Shown one piece after another: positions 40,017 through 53,278 of a stretch of 64,000 nucleotides of DNA. The notes beneath the pieces are model-generated. The model was not told the DNA's origin. It saw only the letters and a list, made by a program, of their open reading frames with translations, and searched no databases. The stretch is taken from NCBI GenBank assembly GCA_002189035.1, contig NEEC01000010.1, forward strand, positions 2,976,001 through 3,040,000. Direction: 5' to 3'. This stretch comes from Utricularia gibba (taxonomy: Eukaryota; Streptophyta; Magnoliopsida; Lamiales; Lentibulariaceae). Position numbers and translations under genes: made by a program. The stretch's first letter is position 1. Each line of letters opens with the position of its first letter.

Positions 40017-43000
40017 TCATGTACTGTTCTGGGAGATGACTTCGCCGAACTTGAGAAAGAGTTGGGCGTCTGAGGTACTCCTCGATGTGCAGCAGTTCAC
40101 GAGATGGGGCGTTTTCAGGTTGGCGTACTCCTCGATGTAGCTCTGTCCGGAGGGCGGCGGAGTAGAATTGGACGTCGGTTTCTCGTCCGTGGAGGTGGGG
40201 GGCATCAGTGATCCGAGGACGCGAACAACCTCGTGCATCGATGGCCGATCGACCGGCTGCCGCTTGGTGCAGAGGAGGGCGAGTTGGAAGACTTTCTTCA
40301 CCTCTCCGAGGTCCTGGCATGTGTCCACTATCTCCGGGTCGACGGTTTCCATCACGGAGTTGTTTGATGCTTTCGCTAGAATCTGCAACGAAAAGGAATC
40401 GGGATTCGAGTGGGGTTGAACGACATGGTGTTGTTGATGATGATGATAGTAGACAAGGGATTAGGGCTGACCAAGTGATGAAGATTGCATTCGTTATCCA
40501 CAGCTTTCTTTCCGGTGAGCAGCTCGAGGAGCACGATTCCGAAGCTGTAGACGTCGGATTTCTCCGTCAGGCGGGAGGTTCGGGCGTACTCTGGGTCTAT
40601 GTACCCAATGGTTCCCATCAGATAAGTAGAGGTATGCGTCTTGGATGTGCACAGGCTCTTGGCAATGCCGAAATCCGTGAGGTGGGGCTCGAAGTCCTTG
40701 TCCAGCAAGATGTTCGACGATTTGACATCACGGTGGATGATCCGGGGGCTACAATCGTGGTGCAGATAAGCGAGCCCCTGAGCAGACCCCATGGCAATAC
40801 GTAGCCGTGTCAACCAGTCAAGCTTCTTCTTCTTGGCACTCCCTGGGGATGATGATCCACCCATCAGTATCTTCTTGTGAATCAGACAGAAATGGAAATC
40901 GAAGTCAGAGCCTTACCGTGGAGAAGGTCCCAAAGGCTCCCGTTCTCCATGTAATCATAGAAGAGCAGATTCCCAGAAGGTGAAAGCGAGTACCCTTGGA
41001 GACAAACAAGATTCCGATGCTTAATGCTCCCCACAGTCTCCAGCTCGGTCTCGAACTCCTTCAGGCAATGTGGGTAGGAGTATAGTTTCTTGATAGCCAC
41101 CGGCCGACAGTTCTTTAAGACGCACTTGTACACAGTGCTCGAGGCTCCATAGCCGATTATATACTTCTCACTCAAGTTATCTGTCATCCGCATGATATCT
41201 TCGTAGACATGAAGAGCCATGTTCATGTTGAGGATCACAAGCTTCGGAGTAGAATAAGTTACTGCAAATACATGAGGGGATGATGGATCAGCAGGGATTC
41301 TCCATCGTGAAGAACATAAGCTGCTTGTAGCAGAACAGAACCTGGTTTGCTAGGTGAGCCATCCACGAAAGATCTTGATGGGTATGGCCGATAGGCAGCA
41401 ATTAAGATCAAAAGGAGAATAAACAATGCACCTAGAGCTATCCCAAGAATAGCAGCTTTCGGAATCGATGCTGCACACCATTCCAAACCAGTTAGTGAAT
41501 ATTAAGCTTATCATGCAAAGAGAGTGACAGATGAAAGCTTGCCTCTTTCAGGAGGATGCGATGCCTGGCAAGACTTGTGGAGCCAATAACCACAGAGGCC
41601 GGGATTTCCAAGGAAACTGACATCAGAAACAGGTGAAAGGAAGACGTAGATGGATGATGAGAAAACACAAGAGGAAAATTACCTGTCAGGACGGAACCGT
41701 GAGAAGTTACTTCCAGAGGGAATATATCCAACCAGATTGTTATATGAGACATTGCTGCAGTAAAACATTCGTGTCAGAGAAAGAAACTTCATTACAGAAA
41801 TTACATTGGATTCCCACAGAGCAGCCACAAATATGACACTTACAGAACTGTGAGACTTATACAGTTAGCAAGAAATGTAGCATCACCACCCAAGTTGTTG
41901 TTTTCCAGCTTCCTGCAAATATTTTGGGAAGAAAGCAGATACACAAGTCAGTACTACAGCTTCTTTCTTTAACGGTAACCGAAGAAATAATGATTGAACT
42001 TACAGCAAGAAAATATTTTGAAGCTGGCTTAGCTCCTTGGGAATAGAACCCGATAAATGGTTATTGGAAACGTCTCTGTAAGAACCAAAACATGCTATCC
42101 AATTACCTACCGAAGCAGCATATGACGGATAACTAAAATGAAGTGTTCTTACATTTCCATGATACTCCTTAAGTTACCAAACTCTGAAGGTATTGATCCA
42201 GTCAACTGATTGTTGCTTAAGTTGCTGCAGAACAAATTTGGAAAGTGAGGTACAGAAGCGTAATTGCAGGATCAGCCACCAAACTTACAGTTTCAGGAGA
42301 TGTTCCAAATCTCCAAGAGATGAAGGCAAAGAACCATTAAGCATGTTACTGGAAAGGTCTCTGCTCCAAGCCAGTGACAGTGGGATTATTATGAAAACCA
42401 GAAAGTAAAGAGTTGTGCTTGATTTAACAAACTCGAGACTTACATTGTGTCCAAATTGCCAATGCGTGACAGTTCAATAGGAACTGGCCCCATCAGATGA
42501 TTTGATGAAATGTTCCTAAGTCAAGTATTCTGAACATTAGAAGACGCAATTTCCAGAAACTAAACACCATATTTAGATCTCAGATGTTACAGATATGTCA
42601 TTCTCTCCAACTTCTGAAAAGCCAGGGGAATTGTTCCATTCAGTTTGTTTCCATGAACATTCCTGTAAAGAAAATTGAAGAGTAAGCAGACTTGCATCTA
42701 GATAAGAATTGGAGAGTTTATGATGATATACTTACAAGCTATTGAGATTGGCACAAGAGCTGAGATTTTCGGGTATTGGCCCCTCCAGGTTATTGTTTGC
42801 CAAATTTCTACATTTGAATAAACATTGTAAGTCTTGATTCGAGACATCATTGGAGATAGGGGCAATTTGAAACATACAGATCAAACAAATCTGTGAGCTT
42901 CCCCAGTTCCAGAGGAATGGATCCAGTTAAAAAGTTATCATTCAGTTCCCTGGAAAAACTAGGATTAACGAAGGACTTGTGTAGGTGAGAGCATAAAGCA

Positions 43001-45277
43001 GTACAGAGATTCATACAAGTAGTGAAGCTTTGACATATCTCCCAGCTCAGGGGGATGGACCCCGTCAGCTGATTACTATGAAGATACCTATTAGCGAAAA
43101 TTCTGGTTACTAGATGCCAAGAAACGGGGAAACATTTCAAGAGCCAGGCTCACAGACATCACTTACAGCTTCTCAGTGTAACTCAAATTCCCAAGAATGG
43201 GTGGGATGGTTCCGGTCAACATATTATAGCTAAGATCCCTGGAACAGCAGAATGCAAAATGAATATCTGTTAAATGTAATGTGCATGCAGATAAAATTCA
43301 TGGAAAGCTGTCACAACAGAAGAATTTCTTACAATACGGCCAGTGCCTGCATAAGACCAATTACAGAAGGGATTTCCCCGCTGAAACGATTGTTTTGAAG
43401 AGACCTACATTTGACATGTCATTCATTGTTCATCACTTGTCTGTTTGATTCTAAATGCCCCAAAGAAATGACAAAGTGATATTGGTTTGAGCATCTTACA
43501 ATGTAGCGACCTGGAGAAATCCTATATTGAATGGAATCTCACCTGAAAAATTGTTGTACGACAGGTCCCTAGCATCCATATATTTCTTTCTTAGATCAAC
43601 TGTATTTTAATGTTTCCGCAGGAAAAAAAACTACCCTGAATCAGATACTTACAGAACCTGGAAGGACGTACAGTTGCCAATGTTATCTGGTATTACGCCA
43701 CTCAAGCTGTTGTTCCTAACATCACTGAACAAATCAAATCCATCAGACGAGTAAGATTCGACATGTTGTAATGGAAAAATCTGAAGAGAAAATTAGAAGA
43801 TGGAGATAAGATACTCACAAATACCACAATGAGGTCAACTGGCAAATATCAGGAGAGAGAGCTCCTTGAAGGTTGTTGCTCCTCAGCCCACTGATCAAAA
43901 TCCAGAAAGCAGCTTCAATGTTTATTTCAAAGTGGGAAGCGCTGATGGTCGAGATACCAACCAAAATTTTAACTTACAGGAACTGCAGAACTTCATTCCA
44001 ATATAGCAACCTCGGAATCTCACCACTCAGATTGTTTTGAGCTAAGTCACTACAGAATCGATACATTCAAAAAAGGAACAATTTCAGAGCATTCCATCAC
44101 AGGAAGCAGAAATTACAATAATGCAGAACAAGCCTTACAGAATTTTCAGATTAGGAATCTGTGAGAGTGTCGATGGGATTGGACCAATCAAATGATTGCT
44201 TTTTAAGATCCTGCGAGTGCACGGGATGTAAACAACAAAGGATAAAAGAATCACAACATTTCACAAATAGGATTTCATCATCCTGAAACTCACAAATTTT
44301 CTAGCTGCTTAAGCTTTGAAATGGAGAAGGGAATGTCGCCATGGAGCTCATTAAAAGACAGATCCCTGATAACACACCAGGAATATTAATACAATCGCAG
44401 TGTCGACTGTGGGTATTCCTCCATCCCATGAATAAAGTGTTATGCAGACTTACAAGCTTTTCAAAGATGAACAATCTCCAATCTCATCTGGAATTTGCCC
44501 AGATAGTAAATTCCCTCTCAGATCACTGGTTGAAACGAAATGAGAAAAATGATATACTACTAAACCTATCATACCAACAATCACAAAAATCAACTGCATT
44601 TTACATGGAGATCAGGCCTTTAAGCCTTCCTATTGCAGGTGAAATTTCTCCATCCAGGTTCAAACCCGAAAGATTCCTGAAGCATGATCAAATTACAAAT
44701 GCCACACTTTTGGGGTGAAAACCCTGTAACAGAAAAAGGAACAACATCATGTAAAACAAGTAAACAAACTTACAATGCAGCCACATTAAGGGTGACATTG
44801 TCACAAGTGATCCCTCGCCAAGCACAGAAATCTGAAGAGGGTGAATCCTTCCAGTCATAAAGCACATTATTAACATCCTTAAACGATCGCTTAATCTCCA
44901 GCAAAGTTGCCCCTGTTTTTTCGAGGAAAAATTAGAATAAAATAATACTCAAAAATTAGAACTTGAACTGATCCTGCAGACAAGTGACGAAGAGTAAAAA
45001 GAGAGAGAAAAAACATAGATTAGTATAGACAGTGACGTGATTAATTAGTGAAAGACAAACAGAACCAACTGCTTTCTAGAGAAAATAACAAAGCATGGAC
45101 CAGCAATGTATGGATCTCCAATACGACGCTCACGATAAGCCAAAATTGAAGACAACCCAGATAACTAAACAGCAGCAACGACTAACGCTCACCGTCGTCG
45201 CAACTCACAGATGCAGCTAAACATAAGAGCGCCGCTACAAACCCTGAAAGGGCAAATCTTTCCCGGAAACCCACCAT
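40017..45277 (-). CDS. ERECTA: LRR receptor-like kinase ERECTA (one-base frameshift in one LRR exon)
   Basis: ERECTA is a plasma-membrane receptor for EPF/EPFL peptides that controls organ shape and stomatal pattern. Twenty-seven exons, as in Arabidopsis, from 45193-45277 (signal peptide, [14 protein letters not shown]) to 40017-40382. Exon 2 gives the N-cap (WRGITCDNV). Exons 3-22 mostly carry one leucine-rich repeat each, 72 bases long (69 in two) and in the same splice phase. Then [13 protein letters not shown], the membrane helix ([20 protein letters not shown]), and the kinase: [38 protein letters not shown] and [11 protein letters not shown], ending [14 protein letters not shown]. Exon 43017-43087 is 71 bases; a C run (G run 43050-43054 on plus) has lost one base, breaking the repeat [13 protein letters not shown]. 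With it restored the protein is 980 codons. Intron 41471-41542 has a GC donor. Confidence 0.96.
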
Positions 45278-48200
45278 TTCCAGCTTGCAGAAACCAGTTA
45301 GCTGGGTATACAGGCTGTGAAGAAGAGATTTCCTCGCAAAATAGCTTCTCAACGCTCCAGAATATACTAGTGAGCGGAGCACATTGAACGGTTAAGGCTA
45401 AATGGGCATAGCTAAAGCTGCAATTTCAGCAGCTAAGCAAAACACGACTTGGATTTGCAGACGAAGAAGATAAGAATGAAACAAGGAAGAAGAAAACAGC
45501 TGAGTTTCAAGCAAGGTCCATATGCTATAAGGGACTGCGAAGAAATGTGATAAGGTGCAGGCTTTGTTTTCTATTGTTCAATCACATCTTTCTGCAGCGC
45601 CAGAGAACTTGCTGGTGAGAGGTTTTAAGAGAGAAATAAATTGAAAGCATTGCATGTAAGTAAATGTGGAGAGAGAAGACATTTTTTTTGAAGGAAATTA
45701 TTTGAAGGGGGAAAAGTTAAAGGACCATCTGCAAACTTCTGATCCCATCTGCTGCATCAATACACTCACCCACATTTTCCCTTGCCAGTTTTCTTCCTCC
45801 TTTACATCACAAAGCATCAATCACACCTTCTCTTTCCATCTCTACCTATAGATACAAAAATACTCTCCCTCTCCTCTTCTGACTTTGACTGACCCGGAAA
45901 ATCTCTTGGACCTTACACCATTTTCATTTATCATCTCCTCTACCCAGTACCACCTTAGAAGGGGATCTGTCCTCGAGTAAGTTTCTGCAAATGGTCCCTC
46001 AAGCGTTAGCACAAAAATTGAACCTTTAATTTCATGTTCCCTCAACATTGAACCAATATCAAGTCACTTTCTCCACAGAGCCATAGAGCTGAGAAGGGCA
46101 ATGGATTCTTTCAGTTACAACTCAAGCACTTTTTTCTTCCCCTTCAACCCAATTTTTCTATAAGGGTGTAAGGTTGATATCATCGTAGATCTTAGCTAGC
46201 AACCTACATGTGGTTAAAAAATATATCTTTTCCCTTTCCCCCCTTCCTCCACCAGAAACCCATTAATCAATTTGTGCTGGTTTTCCCCACTTCCACTACA
46301 CCACTCCAGTTCATTTCACCCCCTACACACTTTCTCCTATTTCCTTCCAAGTCCATTTCTAGGCACCCATTTAAACTTTTTACATGCAACATCTACTCTC
46401 AGTCACCGTAACTCTCCAGTCAAAAACACACTGCACTTCACATGTTTTGAACGCAGCATTAAAATCTTCATGTTTCACCCATCCATTCACACCAAGATCC
46501 GAACTTTACCTGATTATCAGCGTTTGCAGACAAACGGGACGATGCAACCGTTTGGAGGCATGCGTATTTGCAAGTTTGAACTTTGAATGATTTCATTCAA
46601 TTACTGTTGCTCTATTTCATTATTATATTCAAAGAAATCACAAAACAATAATATCAAAAAATGGAGGGGTCGTTTTAAACACTTATTTAAATAAAAGGTT
46701 CAGAATTTAAAATTTAGATTTCAACATCGCCCCTTTTTCCCGTAATCTTTGTTTAGCAAGCATTGCGGAAGTAAATAACAACTGGGCCCCATAAGTTTGT
46801 GATAATTCCAATCTTGCCCCCAAGAAAAGATATATACTTTTTAGTACATCGGGAAGGCCACCCCCTGCCTGCTCTCTGGGTTCTGATTTAAGGTGGGCCC
46901 TTCTATCACCCTTTCCCTGTCTTTTTCGAATTTCTTTTTTTAAAAATTTATTTTCCAATTTCATTACAATAAATTTAACCATAAAAAAACCTATTCCATA
47001 AAACACTGTGAAAATTAAATAATTTCTAAAATTAAAGTAAAGATATCATTATTTATTATTTATTTATATTCAGAAAAAGGGAAGACCCATGATAGCGTGG
47101 TTGGGAACCGACTTTCTGAACCGGTGTGCGTGCTTAGTTAAATTTGCTAAACATGGGCCGGGGCCCAGTGGGCTGGCAGGCGCAAGTGTGGCCCACACTG
47201 CTCGTCCGTACATGTGGGGAGGGTTCGCTCACACGTACCTATCTACCGTCTCTGGGCCACTTGTTTTCCCGGTCGCGTGGTGATTTTATTTTTCAGGTAT
47301 ATTAATTAATTAATTAAATGTGGGCTCGGGAAAAAAAAAAGATTTAATTTCATGGTGACATGTACCATCCGAGTAACGTTACCATCATCATCAACATCAT
47401 CATCATCACCATCTCATCTATATAATATCTGGAGGAATATGTGAATTATTGCAGCAGCAGGCATTATGTGAATGCGAGATGGTGGGCCCACAGGCACGTG
47501 CTTCAGATTCAAATTCAGCACAGAATGTTATTGCAGGTAGCCCCATCCCTCCCATTCAATTTCCTTTTTTTTTTAGAAAAATGTATAATATTATATAGAA
47601 AAATATTGAAATTGTTCTTTTTGAAAACCCCATATTTATTTTTTATTAAGATATATAAAAATATTTCTATGTAAATTATCATAGTAAATACACATTATTT
47701 TCCCCTAATTAAGTATATAGTTTGTACAACTTATTTCATAACTTTTATTTATAAAGTAAATAAAAGTTATTAAATAAATAAAATTCAATAAGCAACTATG
47801 GTTTACGAGGACAATTATTGGAAAAATTGGTGATTAATATGGTAAACGTAACTTATAAATTGGGTTTTAATTAAAAATGTAATCAAATTTAAAATAATTA
47901 GAAGTTAAATAAATGTTTGAATAAAAATTATACATAAATAAAAGTCAAGATAATATGTAATAAATAATTTAATTTTTACTTTAAGTAAAAAGTCAAAAAA
48001 TAAATCGTGTAGGTTATACTAAATAGTAATATCAATCAATTTTAATTTACTTATTAAAAATTATTTTTCAAGAAATAAATTTGAAAATTTTAATTTTAAA
48101 AGAGTAAAATTATTTACTGGACCGGACGAACCAATTTAACCTAGAAGCGAGAACCGGAATCATTCTGAAAATGTGCTCATCGCTTTCTGGGCCGCGTCAG

Positions 48201-48338
48201 TCCAGGAAGAGATTATGGAGCAACAAAGGAAACTGCAAAAGACAGTTTGGGAGATGAAGCCCATGGGCATGGACAAGCTTGCACAGCTGCTAGCTATGAA
48301 AATCAGACAGCTGGTGGGAGAAGACTACAAGGTGTCTG
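45278..48338. other. ERECTA promoter/leader and a long AT-rich spacer
   Basis: The first ~1 kb should include the ERECTA leader and promoter. From about 46600 to 48150 the DNA is AT-rich with poly-A/T runs and a CAT-rich microsatellite at 47383-47413. The 48173-48338 end is the 3' side of the MSL gene. No gene or mobile-element coding region was recognised. Confidence 0.5.
47383..47413. repeat. CAT/ATC-rich microsatellite
   Basis: About nine CAT-like units interrupted once by an AAC. It lies in the spacer between ERECTA and the MSL gene. Confidence 0.85.
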
Positions 48339-50918
48339 TCACCAAGCTTTTTCAGCAGGAGCAGTTAGATCAACTTGCTGGGGAAGGGGATGATATCTGA
48401 TATCCAGCTCTTCCAGCATAGTCTTGAGACCAAGAACCAGATCGGTTCTCCGCCGGTTCTTCTCGCCGACGTCTTGAAAGTTCATCGTGTGGTTGAAGAA
48501 GAGGACCATCTTGATCTTGTTCACATTCTCTATCTCCCTGACCACCAGATTGTGATTAGGATGCCAGTGCTGGGGATTGTTTTCCAAGAACCTGGGAGCG
48601 CAACAAAAGAAGTATGAGTTTGGATATGGTTTCTTGCATGGAGTGTGCAACGCAACTCATGCCTTTTGATCTTCTCTTTCAAGAGGCCTATTTTCTCCAT
48701 AGGTGTCTTGAAACCTATGCTGAATTCCAGGGAATCGCCCATGTCTGGGCTTCTGTAGAAGTTGCTGATAGGCTTCATCGCTAGAACGGAGTTGGGGTAG
48801 TATATCATCTCATTGTCAAACCTCAAGAATACTGTTGTCAAGATGTTCATCTCTTCCACAATCATCTGTGATCATGAATTAGGCACAAGTGAGAAGGAAC
48901 ATGAAGGTATGGAAAAGCAGGAAGAGCTCTAGAGTCTTACTTGAACGCCATCAACAACGCAACGATCACCAACATCAAAAGGGTGCATTACAAACACAAA
49001 GATTATGGCTTCAAATATAGTCTTGCAAGTGTTTCCGAACATGAAAGCTGCTAGAACTAGCTGTGAAGAAAGAAAGACCAGAACTTTGGTTGACGCTATT
49101 CCAGTGAGGAAAAGCCATACTAGTATCATGATGATGACCAGAATCACAGATATTAGATTGTTCAGTTGCTTGACAGCAGTTTTGGTGTCATTCAGTGCAT
49201 GAGCTAATGCTTTACGGTCCTTGAAAACCTTCAGCTGCATAAGGTATTCACACCCAAACAGGAGTAAGAGTGAGGTTGCTATCAATCAAAGAGTTGCAGA
49301 GGAAGAAAGGTGAGACGTACCACCCATTCAGTTAGGCATTTTCGATCTATCTTCCCAGTTTCAGACACATCGATCATTGGAAAAACAAATTCAACCTCCT
49401 CTTTGATCATAAATCTTCTGAAGTCAAGTTCATCCAGGTACCTGCAGATATAAAGGTCTGATAAAAAACCAGTGTTTGATTCAGTAAAAACTATGGAAAC
49501 AGGCTACTGACTCACGTGGAATATGGCCGGGCTACATTTCTGAATATGTGATACGCAGCAGCAATAGCCATATCCTCATTTGTTATTTCCTCATCTGTCT
49601 GTTCTACGCCACCATTGCAGAAGCTTTCTCCAATTGTAGATGAAAGTGTTGTAAGACCAGAATTCGACACAACATCAACAAGCATCTTCATGGTCCATGC
49701 AGATACCTTTTCTTGCTTCATTCTATGGAGTTTGCTGATATCAATAACCTGCTTCTCCTTCTCCTTCTTCCCTTCTTTACCCTTCTTTGTGATGCGGAGG
49801 CTGATCCGACTTCCATTGCTGGCTGTTCTACCCAAAATGTGTGATGATTCCATAACTGGTGGCCCAGATAGTGTCATTAGTATATACTGATTGAAGATGG
49901 CTTCCTGAATCCTATCGAAGAACGTATTCACGTGGAATGTTGATGCCAATATCTTCACCAGTAGCGTCTTAAGAAGCCATATGAATGCACCCAGAAGTGA
50001 GGAAGCAATGCTCCATGCTATGAAGTCAAGAACTCGAGCAGCCGTTGGTGATCCCTTCACACCTTCTTTGAAGAGAAGAATCCAAGTGACGAGCACCAAA
50101 GTTAACCAAATGAATACCTGAACGCTCCTTTTCAGTCCGTAGACAAAGTAAAGGACTTTCTTTTTTAGCAGAAAGTTGAGCTCAATCAGTAGAACAACGA
50201 GATCTATCAACCATCTTGTAACCAACATACCACTAAATGTCACTAACACAAGCACGAGATACTTCCAAAGGAGCAATCCCCATAGGGTGAACTCTCGCAG
50301 CTTACTGATGGCCAAGCTTGAAATCAAGCTGCCAAGAATGCAGAGAAACAACAACCATTCCAGCAAGACTATGACTTTCACCTTCCTATGCTTCAGCTTT
50401 TTCTTGTTGTTAACTTTCTTGTATATTTCCTCGTCTTCATCCATCGATCCAAAAACACCATGAGAAGATCTTACTGGGGTTTTAGGAGGAATCAAGAAAT
50501 CATCGTCTGCTTCTTTGGTGCTAGGACTGTGCATCTCCTGTCTAGGTGAGCCCCTATCATTTTCTTCATGCACATAGTTGTCAACTGGCACAGAATGGTC
50601 ACCAAATCTAGATTTTGGCTTCGAGAAAACGGATCTTGATAAGGATTTTCTCCTGGTAACATTCTGGGGTTGGGGTATTTTGGGGGGCTTATTCGAGCTG
50701 GGATTCATCCTTGAAAATTCAGGTGAAGCACAGTTCATGGCCACTGATTTTCTAGGACCAACGTTCAAATCGGTTGACAGTTTATGCGGCGAATCGGGAT
50801 AAATTTCATACTTTTGATCCTTCAAAATATCGACATTTGAATCTCTTGGAAAGTCTTCCTCTTGAGAAATCTTGATCAACACATCGTCAGAATTTCCTCG
50901 GTTACTCACCATGTTCAT
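48339..50918 (-). CDS. MSL10: Mechanosensitive ion channel of the MscS-like MSL10 type
   Basis: This is a plasma-membrane stretch-activated channel; the Arabidopsis relatives MSL9/MSL10 carry anion currents and link osmotic stress to cell death. Five exons: 49516-50918, 49321-49441, 48941-49234, 48663-48865 and 48339-48591, about 757 codons. The long first exon has a disordered, charged N-terminus (residues 1-175), then four membrane helices starting at VIVLLEWLLFLCILGSL. Exon 3 holds the last two helices, including the pore-lining stretch FMFGNTCKTIFEAIIFVFVM and HPFDVGDRCVVDG. Exons 4-5 give the MscS beta and alpha/beta domains (NSVLAMKPISNFYRSPDMGD, LENNPQHWHP). The intron 4 donor is ambiguous: GC right after AAAAG, or a weak GT six bases later that adds two residues; both keep the frame. 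Confidence 0.93.
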
Positions 50919-51678
50919 ATGCTCGTTACTCTTCCTACCTTGTCATTTCCCTCCATCGCAAAAATACCCTGCAAGGACCAGACAAAGAACACCCAATCAC
51001 GTTTGCCACCCATCAAACAACCACGAAAATCACGTCTTGGGGAAAAGAACCATATTTTATCAGCATAAATCGCTTCCCTAAACGCAGAAAACTAGCGCCC
51101 TTGTCACCTGAACTTTACAATCGAAGGAATACGCCCGCATAAGAGAAAAAGACGACCAAAAGTGATCCTTTTCACTACAAAAACACTGGCATGAAGCCAA
51201 AAAAATAGATTCTCACCTACCAGAAAGTGCCTACGGGAAGCGAACTGAAATGCAAAACAACATCTGGGCGATGAAACACCCAAGTGGGGATCTAGTGCAG
51301 AGAGCCAATAGAGGCGGTTCTCTGCTGCGACCCAACCAAGATCGTAACTTCCCGAGCGCTCGATGTCATACCAAGTCCGCTGAGTTCAGGAAACGGACAT
51401 ACAAGTGAATGTACCAATAAAAATGGCGATAGGAGATTCGGTCTTCAAAACGCACGCAAAAAGAGATTTTCTTTCCCTCCCTCCCTCCCTCCGGCGTGAC
51501 AAATTTCGAATGAATCCTACACCGTCGGAGTTTTCCTTGTCTTGGTAATAATATATTAAAAATAATACTTTAATTAAAATGTTATTATAATGTACAAACA
51601 AAATGTCATTACAAGTTGCAGCCTGACTGAAAAATCATGCCTTTATCTCTTCCATTGACGCTGCCGGAATTTCAACTT
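50919..51678. other. MSL10 leader/promoter and nicotinamidase 3' side
   Basis: This lies upstream of MSL10 and downstream of the nicotinamidase stop, both on the minus strand. No separate gene is recognisable. Confidence 0.5.
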
Positions 51679-52332
51679 TCAAGCTGCGGGGAACGCCTCC
51701 CCGAGTCTACGGCAATCGACCAAGTAGGCAAATCCATAGGCCATGTTCTTCAACGTCGCATCGTGCAGCTCTGATGACGACGTCGCCGTCGCATCCGTCG
51801 AGAAAAACACCCTGAATCCTCTAACAAACGCTTCTCTCGCCGTCGTCTCACAGCACAAATTCGTCATCACTCCACTGATGATAACCTCCTCAACTCCCAT
51901 CTCTCTAAGCTTCTCCTCTAAACCAGTGCCTGCAAAAAATCAGTCAAGGATGCATCCACCCCTTGAACAACTTCAATGAAAATTAATCAGGCATCCACCG
52001 TTGAAGGCGCTGTAAGTTTCCTTGACTATGATCGGATCACCCTCCGAACGAAGCAAATCGGGGATAAGTTCCGATTCAGGTGTTCCGTCGAGGATGAGGT
52101 CACCGTTCCACCACTCAAACATTATGGATGATGGGTCAAGGGTTTTGTGGCGGTGGCGTGTATAAAAAACGGGGACGGAGGCGTCGCGGCAGAGCTTTAT
52201 CGTATCGTTGAGCTCCGGCAGAATTGGCCGGACCATGGAATCGAAGTAGTTCTGGGCATCGATTACCAGCAACGCCGAGCATCCGCCGCGAGGATACTTC
52301 TTCCGAATCTCGAACTTCTCATAGGAACCCAT
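51679..52332 (-). CDS. NIC2: Nicotinamidase, isochorismatase-like hydrolase
   Basis: The enzyme deamidates nicotinamide to nicotinate for NAD salvage. Two exons, 51999-52332 and 51679-51929, give 194 codons plus stop. The isochorismatase fold and catalytic triad are visible: Asp in [12 protein letters not shown], Lys in [10 protein letters not shown] and Cys in [21 protein letters not shown] and FEWWNGD, and the block [13 protein letters not shown], are as in plant NIC2/NIC3. The closest class is NIC2/NIC3 rather than NIC1. The start is [19 protein letters not shown]. The gene lies head to head with eIF4A, with 946 bases between the start codons. Confidence 0.92.
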
Positions 52333-53278
52333 GAATCAGAAACGATACGCACCAAACCCTACAACAGAGCATAAAAATTTTGGGGTTGAGATGTAATATT
52401 TGAAACTGTAGGGGTGCATCTGAAGCCCTGCAATTTCTGATAATAATTTTCGGGCCTATTATTTATATTTAGTAACAAAATTATTTTTGAAATATTCGGA
52501 ATTTTGGACTCTACAAACGTTGGCCTATTAAGCAGGATTTAAGATGGGCCCCCAATTGGAATGGTACGCCCTAGGGTGTGGGCCCAGCCCATTATAGTAT
52601 CAAAACTTAATTTTAGGATGATACTGGGGAGTGGGCCCCGCCCCGCATTTCATTCGAGAGGCTCAGGCAGTACGGTGTCGTGTCGTTCTCCATCAGACAG
52701 GAGGAGGGGGTTACATGAACACAGCTCCTTGAAAGAAGGGAGCAAACGCAGCTTCAATTAGAATCCGTGAGGAGCGCAGCGGATTCGTCTCGTTGCACTT
52801 GTCCAACTCCACGGTGTAGATCGGAGGAGTCTCTACGAAGCTTCTTTTTTTGATTGCTTCTTCAGAGGCCATTTCTTTTTCCCCGGGAGATCTTTGTCTG
52901 GATTTTTGTACATTTCAGGTTGTTAGAATCTGCAGTTATCGGAGTATTCCGTGGTTGGGAGGTTTTTTTTTGTTTGATCGGATTATGCAATGTTTTTCGG
53001 TTATTTGCTTGTGCAGTGTGTGCGTGGACAGGGTCTTCGTTTTTCAATTGTCATATGAGTGTGTTGAAGATTCGTCTTTTTTTTAACGCGTCATTTACGG
53101 TTTTCATGAATTGATGGGAAAATTGGTTTAGGATACAACATTCAGTTGTGCCTTGGTTTTCCTAATGGCAATACCTTGATAATATTTTTGTAATTGAGAA
53201 AAACCATCAAGTAGAAATGGTTCATTTTTTTTCAGTTTCTGTTTGAGCTTACATATTGTGGATCATGATTTTGCAGTC
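52333..53278. promoter_or_regulatory. Divergent promoter of nicotinamidase and eIF4A, with eIF4A leader intron
   Basis: The two genes point away from each other here. On the eIF4A side an intron acceptor (TTTTGCAG) ends two bases before the ATG at 53279, so at least one leader intron lies in this stretch. Pyrimidine-rich DNA near 52830-53090 fits a leader intron. No separate gene is seen. Confidence 0.5.

Noticed and set aside
40208-40804. 198-codon plus-strand open frame
   Set aside because: It is exactly antisense to the ERECTA kinase exons, where codon bias leaves the other strand open. No family motif.
43017-44676. Regular 72-base units taken for a tandem repeat or CRISPR-like array
   Set aside because: The units are diverged LRR exons separated by unrelated introns, not identical repeats with spacers.
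48173-48400. 75-codon plus-strand frame
   Set aside because: Largely antisense to the last MSL10 exon and its 3' side.
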